Positions 55,647-63,739 of a stretch of 64,000 nucleotides of DNA are shown here, piece by piece. Made by a program: the position numbers and the translations under genes. Origin of the DNA: Xylanibacter ruminicola Ga6B6 (GTDB lineage: Bacteria > Bacteroidota > Bacteroidia > Bacteroidales > Bacteroidaceae). The stretch covers positions 186,001-250,000 of the forward strand of contig NZ_JHXD01000002.1 in assembly GCF_000687715.1 (NCBI RefSeq), given 5' to 3'. The notes under the pieces were generated by a model. The model was given only the letters and a program-made list of their open reading frames with translations, had not been told where the DNA came from and ran no database searches. Every line of letters starts with the position of its first letter. Position 1 is the first letter of the stretch.

Positions 55647-58600
55647 GCGTCATGCCAAAATGCTTTCGGAACTCAGTATAGAACTGTGAGCGCGTGTTGA
55701 AGCCCGTTTTATAAATGATTTCCTGAATAGTGGTATTAGTAGTGGTAAGCCATCTTGCTGCCACATTAATACGGTAGGTCTTGATATAATCCTTAGGTGT
55801 CGGCATATTGGCATCACTGAACTTCCTATAGAGATTGCGCGGACTGATACTCATCAGTTCCGCCAATGTCTCTGGGGTCAGCTCAGTATCGGTCAGATGC
55901 TCGTCAATCACCTTTGTCACCTCGTCAGCAAAGCTCTGGTGCTCCTTGCTAATCAGGTCGCCGCCAGCATACACATAGGCCGATGCTGCCGAATTATAGT
56001 ATTCGCGCAGCACGTTGCGGTTCTCTAACAGGCGTACCACGGTGGCCTGCAGCAGGTTGATGCTGAAGGGCTTGCTGATATACACGTCGGCGCCGCTGTC
56101 TAATCCCTCTATACGCTCCTCTTCCGAAGTCTTGGCCGATAGGATAATCAGTGGTATGTGCATGGTGTGCTTGTTGCGCTTTACCTGTTGTGTAAAGTCC
56201 AGTCCGTCGGTACCAGGCATCATAATATCGGTAATAATCAGGTCGGGAGTTTCCTCTTTCAGGTAAGCCATGCCCTGTTCTGCATTCAAGGCTGCCAGCA
56301 CACGGTAGTCCGACAAGCAGTCGGCCAGCAGGTCAAGCATCTCCTGGTTGTCGTCAATCGTCAGGATGGTAGGTGTTCTGTCGCCTGCCATCTTGGGCAG
56401 TGGGCGTGCTGGTTTGGCAGTGCTCACAGCCTGTGGCACAGCCAGGGTCATGTTGTCGGTCTGCTTAGCCGATGTCACCACCTCGTCGCTAACACCTTCG
56501 GGTAGCGGCTTTTCGGGCAGATACACATTAAACTGTGCATACTGGCCCACCTCGCTGTCAATCTCTATCCGTCCGCCTAACAGTTTGGTCATGTTATGAC
56601 AGATGGCCATGCCAATACCATTACGCGAGGTCTGTCCGGCATTCGGACTCTCCTCAACGCTGTCGAACACAGTGTAATAGTCAAAAATGCGTTCCCTGTC
56701 CTCAGGTGCGATACCACGTCCTGAGTTATAAACCGAGAACAGCAATCCGTCAGCCTGCCGGGTAAGTTTTACTTTGATGGTGCCCTCGCTCTTGGTGTAT
56801 TTAAAGGCGTTTGATATCAGGTTGCCTACGATGCTTCTCAGTGCCTTGTCGTCAGATGTCCACACCAATCCCGGCTCAATGTCCTGTTCGTAGCTGATGC
56901 CACTGCGCTCGGCCATCTCGGTAAAGGCGTTGGCGTAGTCGCCCACCACTGCCGATACATCCACGCGTCGCCAACTTATCTCGTGGTGTCCTGTGGTTAC
57001 ACGGCGCAGGTCGATAACCTCCTGAATCAAACTGTTCAGTCGACCCAGGTTCTGCATCACCTTGCCCACGTATTTTTTCACAAACTCGTCGGCCTTGGTG
57101 TATGCCATAATGCGTTCGCATGGTCCGTAAATCAGGGTCAGAGGTGTGTTCAGTTCGTGTACCACATTGGTCAGGAACTTCAGTTTCTCCTCGTACAGCT
57201 CGTCCTGGTGCTGCTGTTGTAGTCGGGTCAGCTGCATCTGCTGGTGCAGTTTCTGGTCCTCGTACCAGTGACGCACATAGATGGCTATCAGGACAATGAC
57301 CAGTAATATATATATAAGGTATGCCCAGATGGTGCGGTAATAAGGTGGCTTGATGTCGATGTGCAGTTGCGATACGGCCGTTTCCTTACCGTTCATCATG
57401 TTCTTGGCCTTGACATACAGCGTGTGACTGCCCTCGGCCATCTGGGTAAACGATATCACGTTGCTCGATCCGTTGTCAATCCATTCGCCATCGTCTGTCA
57501 GTCGGTACAGGTAATGGTAGAACGGCTCCTCCAGATAGTTAAAGGTGGCTAAGCTCACGGCAAAGGAGTTCTGCGTGTGGTCTAATGTCAACGTCAGGTT
57601 ATCGCGCTCGCCCTGCATAAAGTCGTTGATGTTCTGCAGCTTACCCAAAATGTTGAGTGTGGTAAAACTAATGCGCAGTTCGTGTACCTGCTGCTGTACG
57701 GTGGTGTCGTTCACAATAGCCGTAAAGCCGTTGATACCGCCAAAAAACAGCTCCCTGCCATTGGCAAAGGCGGCACCATCGCAGTATTCGGTTACATCCA
57801 GTCCGCTGTTCATGCCATACACCTTCAGCACCGTGCCGTTGGGCGACAGTTCTACCAGTCCGCCGTTGGTGGTAGCCCATACTTCGTCTGCTGTACCTTT
57901 TGTAAAGGCATGTATGGTGTTGTTAGGCAGTCCGTCGGCTGTAGTCAGGTGGTGGCTCTTGCCTTGCTTGTTACGTATAAAAATGCCCATACCCGTACCT
58001 ATCCACAGGTTATCGCCCACGGCCTGCAGCGCAAACACATCGTTAATGCTGGGGTCGTTGGTTGTCTGGCTGGGTGCCATATACTTCAGCTGTCCTTTTT
58101 CAAAGGTATAAAGTCCTTTTCCACGGTTTCCAAACCACCAGCGGCCCTGTTCGTCGCAGGTCAAACAGAAGAAGTAGTTCGACGAGCCTTTACCGCCATC
58201 CAGCACGTAACGCTTCATGTTGGTTAGTCGTGGCTGTCCGTTTTCTACGCTGATATCGGCTTTTACTATACCCGATCCCAAGGTGGCCATCCACAGTTCG
58301 TTGCCTTTCTCGCGGATATCTATCACCTGCTGCAGGTGCATTTCGGCTGGTACGGGTCGTATGCTCTTGGTGGCTTGCGAGTAATAGCAGATGCCATCGC
58401 CGCCACTAATCCAGAACCAAGGATGTTTGCTCTCGGCCAGTTTGTAAACCACATTGCTGCTCAGGCCGCTGTTCTGCTCTCTGTACACCGTTTCGCCCAG
58501 CTGGTGTGGGTTCTGGTAGATGCTGAAGTTGGGTACCTGTATCAGTCCGTCGCCCTTGGTGCCCACCCATAGGTTGCCCTCGCCATCTTTTAGCAGGGCA

Positions 58601-59604
58601 CGGATGGGGAACGATTTGCCGGCACGTAGCGAGGTGCTTGCAAACGATCGTAATGTCAGTGGCTCGTCGCTATACATCAGCACGCCGGCACCGTCCGATC
58701 CTATCCATACGATATCGCCTAAGCGGTCCTTGTGCATGCAGAATACGCCTGTTTCTACCCCTAAGTCAATCACCTCGGCTGGCTTGCCTTTGGGGCGGTT
58801 CACCTTAATCACACCACCTTCGCCAAAGCCAATCATCAGCGACTCCTTGTATTGCAGCACCTCGTTTACAAAACCACGTCGACTGATTTCATGGGCCAGC
58901 GACATCTCGTGTTGCAGGGTGAGCGCCTCCATCTGGTAGCTGTATAGCTGTCCGTCGTTGGTAACCAGGTATTCTGTATCGCCATCGGGCATGGCCGATA
59001 CCAGGTGCATGCGTTGCACCATTTTGGGCTTGCCAATGGTGTATTGGTTGTTGTTGACGCGTAGCTGATAGCTCACAATGCCATCGCGGTTAAACAGGTA
59101 AAGAGCCTTACTCGATATGGCAAAGTCGCACACGTTGGCCAGTGTTACTCCTTTCAGGGGTAGGGCATGTATGCTGCCGTCGCGCTTGTCGATATAGTTC
59201 AGTTTTCCGTCTGTCAGCAGGAATCCGTCGCCTTGTGGATTTTTGCGTATGCGTCTAAGTCCTTGAAATTGCGGGTAGTAGCGCACCTCCTGTCCTTTGG
59301 GTGTTACAATGTTCAGACCATAGTTAGTCAGCACCCAGGTATTGTTATCGCCTACGTTCAGCACATGCTCTATCAGGTTGCCGTACAGTCGCTGTCCGGC
59401 ATGCAGGGTGGCAGGTCGCACCTTACTGCCGTCGTAGCAGTTCAGTCCGTCGATGGTGCCAAACAGCATGGTGCCGTCGGGTTGCTGCTCAATACTGAGT
59501 ATCGAACTGGCCGACAGTCCGTCGCCACTGGATATATGTCGGATGTTATAAGCCTGTACTTGCAGCACGAAAGCCGCGAAAGCAAGTAGTAATTTAATCT
59601 TCAT
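55600..59604 (-). CDS. Hybrid two-component system regulator (alpha-mannan PUL)
   Basis: A 1334-residue HTCS. The signal peptide ends at LQVQAYN. A Reg_prop propeller sensor (for example LWVGTKGDGLIQV, LWIGTGMGIFIR) and a Y_Y_Y domain are followed by a membrane helix (TIWAYLIYILLVIVLIAIYV), a kinase with H816 (HELNTPLTLI, with N where R is usual), a receiver with D1126 (IITDIMMPGTDG) and an AraC domain (ISPRNLYRKFSD ... GFNTRSQFYTEFRKHFGMTP). Its position at the end of the mannan operon suggests it senses mannooligosaccharides. The ATG at 59604 is chosen over the longer frame. It converges on, and overlaps by 47 bp, the GH76 gene. Confidence 0.95.
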   Translation of the reverse strand: MKIKLLLAFAAFVLQVQAYNIRHISSGDGLSASSILSIEQQPDGTMLFGTIDGLNCYDGSKVRPATLHAGQRLYGNLIEHVLNVGDNNTWVLTNYGLNIVTPKGQEVRYYPQFQGLRRIRKNPQGDGFLLTDGKLNYIDKRDGSIHALPLKGVTLANVCDFAISSKALYLFNRDGIVSYQLRVNNNQYTIGKPKMVQRMHLVSAMPDGDTEYLVTNDGQLYSYQMEALTLQHEMSLAHEISRRGFVNEVLQYKESLMIGFGEGGVIKVNRPKGKPAEVIDLGVETGVFCMHKDRLGDIVWIGSDGAGVLMYSDEPLTLRSFASTSLRAGKSFPIRALLKDGEGNLWVGTKGDGLIQVPNFSIYQNPHQLGETVYREQNSGLSSNVVYKLAESKHPWFWISGGDGICYYSQATKSIRPVPAEMHLQQVIDIREKGNELWMATLGSGIVKADISVENGQPRLTNMKRYVLDGGKGSSNYFFCLTCDEQGRWWFGNRGKGLYTFEKGQLKYMAPSQTTNDPSINDVFALQAVGDNLWIGTGMGIFIRNKQGKSHHLTTADGLPNNTIHAFTKGTADEVWATTNGGLVELSPNGTVLKVYGMNSGLDVTEYCDGAAFANGRELFFGGINGFTAIVNDTTVQQQVHELRISFTTLNILGKLQNINDFMQGERDNLTLTLDHTQNSFAVSLATFNYLEEPFYHYLYRLTDDGEWIDNGSSNVISFTQMAEGSHTLYVKAKNMMNGKETAVSQLHIDIKPPYYRTIWAYLIYILLVIVLIAIYVRHWYEDQKLHQQMQLTRLQQQHQDELYEEKLKFLTNVVHELNTPLTLIYGPCERIMAYTKADEFVKKYVGKVMQNLGRLNSLIQEVIDLRRVTTGHHEISWRRVDVSAVVGDYANAFTEMAERSGISYEQDIEPGLVWTSDDKALRSIVGNLISNAFKYTKSEGTIKVKLTRQADGLLFSVYNSGRGIAPEDRERIFDYYTVFDSVEESPNAGQTSRNGIGMAICHNMTKLLGGRIEIDSEVGQYAQFNVYLPEKPLPEGVSDEVVTSAKQTDNMTLAVPQAVSTAKPARPLPKMAGDRTPTILTIDDNQEMLDLLADCLSDYRVLAALNAEQGMAYLKEETPDLIITDIMMPGTDGLDFTQQVKRNKHTMHIPLIILSAKTSEEERIEGLDSGADVYISKPFSINLLQATVVRLLENRNVLREYYNSAASAYVYAGGDLISKEHQSFADEVTKVIDEHLTDTELTPETLAELMSISPRNLYRKFSDANMPTPKDYIKTYRINVAARWLTTTNTTIQEIIYKTGFNTRSQFYTEFRKHFGMTPKEYREQQLRAVHNH

Positions 59605-59629
59605 GTTTTTAATTTTTCCTTTTCGTGCG

Positions 59630-59637
59630 CAAAAATA
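59630..59637 (-). promoter_or_regulatory. -7 box for the mannan HTCS gene
   Basis: TATTTTTG on the minus strand, 25 bp before the start codon; no clear -33 element. Confidence 0.45.
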
Positions 59638-59696
59638 CAAAATTATTTTGTAAAGACTGTTCTTTATCCCTTTTTAATGACAAAAAGATGTTAAAT

Positions 59697-59710
59697 ACTA
59701 AAAAATTAGT
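59697..59710. promoter_or_regulatory. BlaI-type operator, upstream copy
   Basis: ACTAA-AAAA-TTAGT has perfect 5-bp arms matching the main operator. Its centre is 31 bp, about three helical turns, from that of the main operator. Confidence 0.5.
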
Positions 59711-59718
59711 TGATAAAA

Positions 59719-59750
59719 TTTGGAACTACTAAATATTTAGTATATATTTG
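59719..59750 (+). promoter_or_regulatory. Promoter of the blaI-like operon with operator in the spacer
   Basis: TTTG (59719-59722) and TATATTTG (59743-59750) are 20 bp apart. The perfect 16-bp palindrome TACTAAATATTTAGTA (59727-59742) fills the spacer up to the -7 box, so a bound repressor would block RNA polymerase. Confidence 0.75.
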
Positions 59751-59776
59751 CTGGCGGAATGATAAACCTAAGTATT

Positions 59777-60163
59777 ATGAAGGAGAAAAAGAAGCAACTA
59801 ACCAAGGCCGAGACGCAGGTGATGAACATCCTGTGGAGTCTGCCAGAACAGCAGGGTTTTATTCAGGACATCATTGATCGCTATCCTGAACCAAAACCTG
59901 CCTACACGACTATCCTGACGTTTATGAAGATTCTTACAGACAAGGGATTTGTAAAGCCAGAAAAGGTAGGCAAGGCCAATCGTTTTACGCCGTTGGTAAG
60001 CAAGGATGATTACACCTACTCGTTTATCAGCGATGTAAAGGATACTTTTTTTGATGGCTCATTCACATCGCTTGTCAGCTTCTTTGCCAAGAAGGAGCAA
60101 TATACCGACGAGGAGTTGGCAGAACTGAAGGAATTGATGACAAAAATCGAGTCGAAACGATGA
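59777..60163 (+). CDS. BlaI/MecI/CopY-family repressor
   Basis: A 128-residue winged-helix repressor. LTKAETQVMNILWSLPE begins the DNA-binding domain, and YTTILTFMKILTDKGFVKPEK is the recognition-helix and wing region. The C-terminal helices (TSLVSFFAKKEQYTDEELAELKELM) form the dimer interface. It would bind the palindromes in its own promoter and be removed by proteolysis triggered by the M56 protein. An ATG at 59759 is in frame but lies at the predicted transcription start, so 59777 is preferred. The stop overlaps the next start as ATGA. Confidence 0.92.
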   Translation: MKEKKKQLTKAETQVMNILWSLPEQQGFIQDIIDRYPEPKPAYTTILTFMKILTDKGFVKPEKVGKANRFTPLVSKDDYTYSFISDVKDTFFDGSFTSLVSFFAKKEQYTDEELAELKELMTKIESKR

Positions 60164-61401
60164 TAACGGCATTTCTGTTATATATAGGTAAGGTGGCGAT
60201 ACTGTTGGCAGTGTTCTATCTGTTTTATCGCCTGTTGATGGAACGTGAGACTTTTCATCGCTTTAATCGTGCCATCCTGCTCCTGTCGGTCTTGATAGCC
60301 TTTATCCTTCCGCTGTGCGAAATCACCCTGCACAAAACGGTTTTGGCTGCATCCACGTCTGCATCCGGGTCTAATGTTGCAGCTGGTGCTGTATTGGATA
60401 GTCCATCTGCAACTTACGGTAATCCCCTCCTATGGCTATTTGTCATTTATCTTGTAGGCGTAGTATTAAAACTGCTCCATACCGCCATCAGCATTTATCG
60501 TTTGAACAAGTTGATTAGCCAATGCGAGCAGCACCCGCAAGCAGATGGAACCACCATTGCCGTTTGCGCTCAGAATATCGCTCCGTTCAGTTGGTGGAAC
60601 ACCATTGTGTTTTCGCGTCGCGACTATCAATTACAGGATTCGGCCCTCTTGGTTCATGAGCGGGCACATATCAATAGCTATCACTCATTCGATCTGTTGC
60701 TGATGGAGCTGGCGATAGCCCTGCAGTGGTTCAATCCTGCCATCTGGCTGATAGGTAGAGAGCTGCGTGCTGTTCATGAGTACGAGGCCGATGCCAGTGT
60801 GTTATCGGGTGGTGTAGATGCACACCACTATCTGAACTTGCTGATGGATAGAGCCAATGCCAAGTTGGAGTGTAAGTTGGCTAATGCCATCAGTCAGCAA
60901 ACACTGAAGAACCGTTTTCAGATGATGGCGCGTCATCGCTCCAAGCCCTCACGTCTGCTCAAGGTGCTGTATCTGCTTCCCGTTGTAGCCATCACCTTAG
61001 CCTTGAATGCCCAGACGATGATTCACTATCAGGCGCCAGAACCTGCTCCCATCCATCCTGTTGTTGATGCCATTCAGGCTCCTGCGCCACAGGAGGTGGC
61101 ACCAGCCCCTGTGGTTGAGCCTCATAAACAGCAAAGCACTCAAAAGACGGAACCTCAGCCAGAAACCGCATTGCTGACGATTTCAGGAACGGTAGTTGAC
61201 GAAGAAGGTAATCCCTTGTTAGGTACAGCTGTAAAGGAACATGACGGTGCAACAGGTACGATTACTGATTTTGATGGTAAATTCTCGCTCAAAGTACCCA
61301 AAGGCACTGTGGTAGATTTTCTGAATATTGGTGTGGCCACAGTCTCCATACAGGTAAAGAGCGATATGACTGACCAAAAGATAATTATGAAACAAGAATA
61401 A
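60160..61401 (+). CDS. BlaR1-like M56 membrane peptidase with C-terminal SusC-type regulatory domain
   Basis: A 413-residue inner-membrane metallopeptidase. Membrane helices lie near 4-26, 38-56, 90-107 and 268-284. The zinc motif HERAH (166-170) and downstream HEYEAD (206-211) are intact. After the last helix come a Pro/Gln-rich linker (~290-340) and a carboxypeptidase-like regulatory domain (ISGTVVDEEGNPLLGTAVKEHD ... ITDFDGKFSLKV), like the N-terminal domain of SusC proteins. There is no penicillin-binding sensor domain, so the signal is not likely to be a beta-lactam. It overlaps blaI by 4 bp and precedes the TlpA-like gene by 17 bp. Confidence 0.9.
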   Translation: MITAFLLYIGKVAILLAVFYLFYRLLMERETFHRFNRAILLLSVLIAFILPLCEITLHKTVLAASTSASGSNVAAGAVLDSPSATYGNPLLWLFVIYLVGVVLKLLHTAISIYRLNKLISQCEQHPQADGTTIAVCAQNIAPFSWWNTIVFSRRDYQLQDSALLVHERAHINSYHSFDLLLMELAIALQWFNPAIWLIGRELRAVHEYEADASVLSGGVDAHHYLNLLMDRANAKLECKLANAISQQTLKNRFQMMARHRSKPSRLLKVLYLLPVVAITLALNAQTMIHYQAPEPAPIHPVVDAIQAPAPQEVAPAPVVEPHKQQSTQKTEPQPETALLTISGTVVDEEGNPLLGTAVKEHDGATGTITDFDGKFSLKVPKGTVVDFLNIGVATVSIQVKSDMTDQKIIMKQE

Positions 61402-61418
61402 CTTAACCAATAAAAGTA

Positions 61419-62513
61419 ATGAGTATGAAAAAAGTATTTGTGATGATGGCAGTGTTGTTGGCATCAGTAGCCGCATCTGCTAATGACAACTTTAAGTTGG
61501 CAGGTAGAATTGATGGTGCAAGCAATGATACGCTCTGCATCGAGTATACTATTTTGCAGCCTCAGAAACAGCACATGGTGCATAAGGTGGCTGTAAAGGC
61601 TGGTGAGTTTTTGTTCAACGCCAATCTGAAAGAGGCTTATTCGGCTAAAATGTATTTAAAGACGAATCCCAAAGAGAGTCTTTATTTCTATTTGGTTCCT
61701 GATGAGGAGGCTGTCTTTAGTGGCAGTCTTAATTCGGTAGACGAGCATTGGAGTGGTAGTACATTCTATCAGCAGTACGAACGAATAACCGAACTCCAAC
61801 GTCCTTTTAATATTGAGTTTGTGGCTGCTCGAATTGATCCTGATAGCATAAGGGGGGAGAAAAACCGTGATATCAATAGGCGCGCACATTCTGTATATAT
61901 GAAATACATTGAGGCACATCCCGACGAGGATGCCACGGCAACTTTGATTGTTTACGTAGGTTACGAGCAGGTGCTGCCTGCTATCGCTAAGTTGACTCCG
62001 GAAGTTCGCAATGGCAGACTGAAAAGCGATTTGGATAGCTTGGAGAGAATGTTTAAGCAAGTGCTGAAAGAGGCGGCTGCACGCAAAGCCGTAAAGAACG
62101 ATACTGTTACAATAGGTAGTCAGGTTCCAGAACTTGGGTTGAAAGATTTGCAGGGAAATGTGTTGGAATTGAAATCGCTTCGTGGTAAATATGTAGTGCT
62201 CGATTTCTGGGGCTCGTGGTGTACCTGGTGTATCAAAGGGTTCCCCAAACTAAAGGAGTACTACGCCAAATATAAGGATCGCCTTGAGATTGTGGGCATC
62301 GACTGTAACGATACTGCCGAAAAGTGGACTGCTGCTGTTAAGAAACACAATCTGCCTTGGCTGCAGGTAAGAAGCGAGGATGGCATTACAGAGGATAGAT
62401 TCAGAATAAAGGGCTATCCTTATAAGGTGCTGATCTCGCCCGAAGGCATTGTGCTCAATGCCTACCTAGGCGAAACCGCCGATTTCTATCAATACTTAGA
62501 TTCTGCACTTTAA
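61419..62513 (+). CDS. TlpA-like thioredoxin with DUF4369-type N-terminal domain
   Basis: A 364-residue exported protein. The signal peptide ends near AASAND. The N-terminal half (FKLAGRIDGASNDTLCIEY ... LYFYLVPDEEAVFSGSL) is of the DUF4369 type common in Bacteroidota. The C-terminal half is an AhpC/TlpA thioredoxin with the redox pair C268/C271 in GSWCTWC. It would act in the periplasm as a disulfide reductase or isomerase. As third gene after blaI-M56 it is probably the effector of that regulatory pair. A start at 61425 (MKKVF) is equally possible. Confidence 0.9.
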   Translation: MSMKKVFVMMAVLLASVAASANDNFKLAGRIDGASNDTLCIEYTILQPQKQHMVHKVAVKAGEFLFNANLKEAYSAKMYLKTNPKESLYFYLVPDEEAVFSGSLNSVDEHWSGSTFYQQYERITELQRPFNIEFVAARIDPDSIRGEKNRDINRRAHSVYMKYIEAHPDEDATATLIVYVGYEQVLPAIAKLTPEVRNGRLKSDLDSLERMFKQVLKEAAARKAVKNDTVTIGSQVPELGLKDLQGNVLELKSLRGKYVVLDFWGSWCTWCIKGFPKLKEYYAKYKDRLEIVGIDCNDTAEKWTAAVKKHNLPWLQVRSEDGITEDRFRIKGYPYKVLISPEGIVLNAYLGETADFYQYLDSAL

Positions 62514-62520
62514 TCTTTTT

Positions 62521-62602
62521 ATTCCCATTATTGGAACACCATGTTCCCAGGTTGGGAACAAAACATTCCCAGGTTGGGAATGAAACGTTCCCAAGTTGGG
62601 AA
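62521..62602. repeat. Four palindromic units with a 22-bp period
   Basis: Three well-kept units centre on TTCCCAGGTTGGGAA (starts at 62543, 62565, 62587; the third has AAG for AGG), and a degenerate one (TTCCCATTATTGGAA) starts at 62521-62522. Each is an inverted repeat, and the period is exactly 22 bp, two helical turns. They lie just after the TlpA gene in a convergent gap. Confidence 0.85.
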
Positions 62603-62660
62603 AAAATGAAGCGCTTTTGGTGACGAGGGTTGTAGTATTAGTTGGTGTTTCTTTTGAAAC

Positions 62661-62903
62661 TTTTGCAAAAAAATCTCTCATCTCTCCCTCAATCTCTCAA
62701 AACCCGCATAAACACAGGTGGTTTGAGCGATGAGAGATTTTTCGCATCCCTCCCTCATCTCTCATGTATCTCTCCCTATAGCATGAGAGATGTAGGGAGG
62801 GATTAGGGAGGGAAAAGGGAGAGATTAAGAAAATCTCCACCCTCTCGAAATGCCTGTGTACAAAGGCTTTTCGGAAGATTGAGGGAGAGATGAGAGCTTT
62901 TGA
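62661..62903. repeat. Long imperfect inverted repeat, about 240 bp
   Basis: A 21-bp perfect arm (62675-62695, CTCTCATCTCTCCC...) has its complement at 62876-62896. The pairing extends inwards through ACACAGG (62712-62718) / CCTGTGT (62853-62859) and outwards through CAAAA / TTTTG. A central stem pairs 62747-62766 with 62782-62802 (ATCTCTCATG / CATGAGAGAT plus CCCTCCCT / AGGGAGGG). The region is full of GAGAGAT and its complement. CTTTTG occurs at both edges. No ORF is credible. It may be a non-autonomous mobile element or a structured RNA. Confidence 0.7.
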
Positions 62904-62904
62904 C

Positions 62905-62957
62905 GAAAACAAAAATAATTTGCGATAGCCTACAGACGATGATAGGCTATCGCAAAT
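62905..62957 (-). terminator. Terminator of the small barrel protein gene
   Basis: A perfect 15-bp stem ATTTGCGATAGCCTA / TAGGCTATCGCAAAT with a 10-nt loop, followed on the minus strand by TATTTTTGTTTT. Confidence 0.9.
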
Positions 62958-62989
62958 ATGCCAGGGGGCACTTTATTCCGTGACATGCA

Positions 62990-63523
62990 CTATTTCTTGC
63001 TATGGAAAGAGTAACCAATAGTAAGGCCTACATGCGAGTAGTATTTCTTACTGATGTGGGCATCAAGGGTGAGGCGCAGGTGGCGGGCAAATTCTACACC
63101 TACTCTTGGAATAATGCAGAGGGTTGTTGCTTCATCACCTAAACTGCCAATGATTTGTTGGCAATTCGCAACTCCAAGGCCAAGACCGATGAATGGTGAT
63201 ACCTTCGATCCACGATTTATCTGATAGTCGGATAGTACAGCAAGCGATATCGTTCGGTTGCTGAGCGACTTGTCATCTTCGGCATGTCTTACAGCGCTGC
63301 CGATATATAGCTCTGCACCAACATCCATCGGCAATCGTTTCGGATTCCATCGCGATTCAAGTCCCAAGTTAACGCCTAACTTGTTACTGATTCCCGATTC
63401 GCTATCCAACGGCAAATTGGTTCCTGCTTTTACTTCAAACTCAAACGGAGCAACATTCTGCTGGGCTCGGCATGGCATAACGGCCATCAGGGCTATACAT
63501 AATACAAGTTTTAATTTCTTCAT
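62990..63523 (-). CDS. Small outer-membrane beta-barrel protein
   Basis: A 177-residue exported protein with a signal peptide ending at PCRAQQ. The rest has alternating hydrophobic strands (FEFEVKAGTNLPL, LGVNLGLESRWN, MDVGAELYIGSAV, VSPFIGLGLGVANC, LRLTLDAHISKKYYSHVGLTIGYSF), which suits an 8-strand barrel of the OmpA/OmpW type. The last strand ends in an aromatic residue before a short basic end. No specific role can be given. The frame extends to 63664, but ATG 63523 starts the signal peptide, after the -7 box TACCTTTG (63554-63561). Confidence 0.8.
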   Translation of the reverse strand: MKKLKLVLCIALMAVMPCRAQQNVAPFEFEVKAGTNLPLDSESGISNKLGVNLGLESRWNPKRLPMDVGAELYIGSAVRHAEDDKSLSNRTISLAVLSDYQINRGSKVSPFIGLGLGVANCQQIIGSLGDEATTLCIIPRVGVEFARHLRLTLDAHISKKYYSHVGLTIGYSFHSKK

Positions 63524-63553
63524 CTTTATTTTATTGGTTTGTAAATTCACGTG

Positions 63554-63561
63554 CAAAGGTA
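63554..63561 (-). promoter_or_regulatory. -7 box for the barrel protein gene
   Basis: TACCTTTG on the minus strand with TTG (63584-63586) 22 bp upstream. Confidence 0.6.
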
Positions 63562-63691
63562 CAACAATTAGTTGGAATATACTCAAGAAAATCCCTATAT
63601 AGTGGTAGGTAATCCCCCTAAAGTAGCCATTGATGGTACAAATAATAAAGTTTATGATACTCACGGAATAGAGGGTTTGGGGGATTTGTTG

Positions 63692-63699
63692 TAACTTTG
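63692..63699 (+). promoter_or_regulatory. -7 box for the GH10 gene
   Basis: TAACTTTG, 41 bp before the GH10 start; no -33 element at the expected spacing, so an activator may be needed. Confidence 0.5.
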
Positions 63700-63739
63700 C
63701 AGCCGAATAGATTAATAAACAGAAATCAAATTAGCAAAT

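Noticed and set aside
59777..61401. Beta-lactam resistance locus
   Set aside because: BlaI and M56 proteins are present, but there is no beta-lactamase and no penicillin-binding sensor domain.
62521..62602. CRISPR-like array
   Set aside because: Units are short palindromes with a 22-bp period and near-identical gaps of 5-7 bp, with no spacers and no cas genes.
62496..62681. 61-residue minus-strand ORF over the palindromes
   Set aside because: It is open only because of the repeat; no promoter, signal or family feature, and it overlaps the TlpA gene end.
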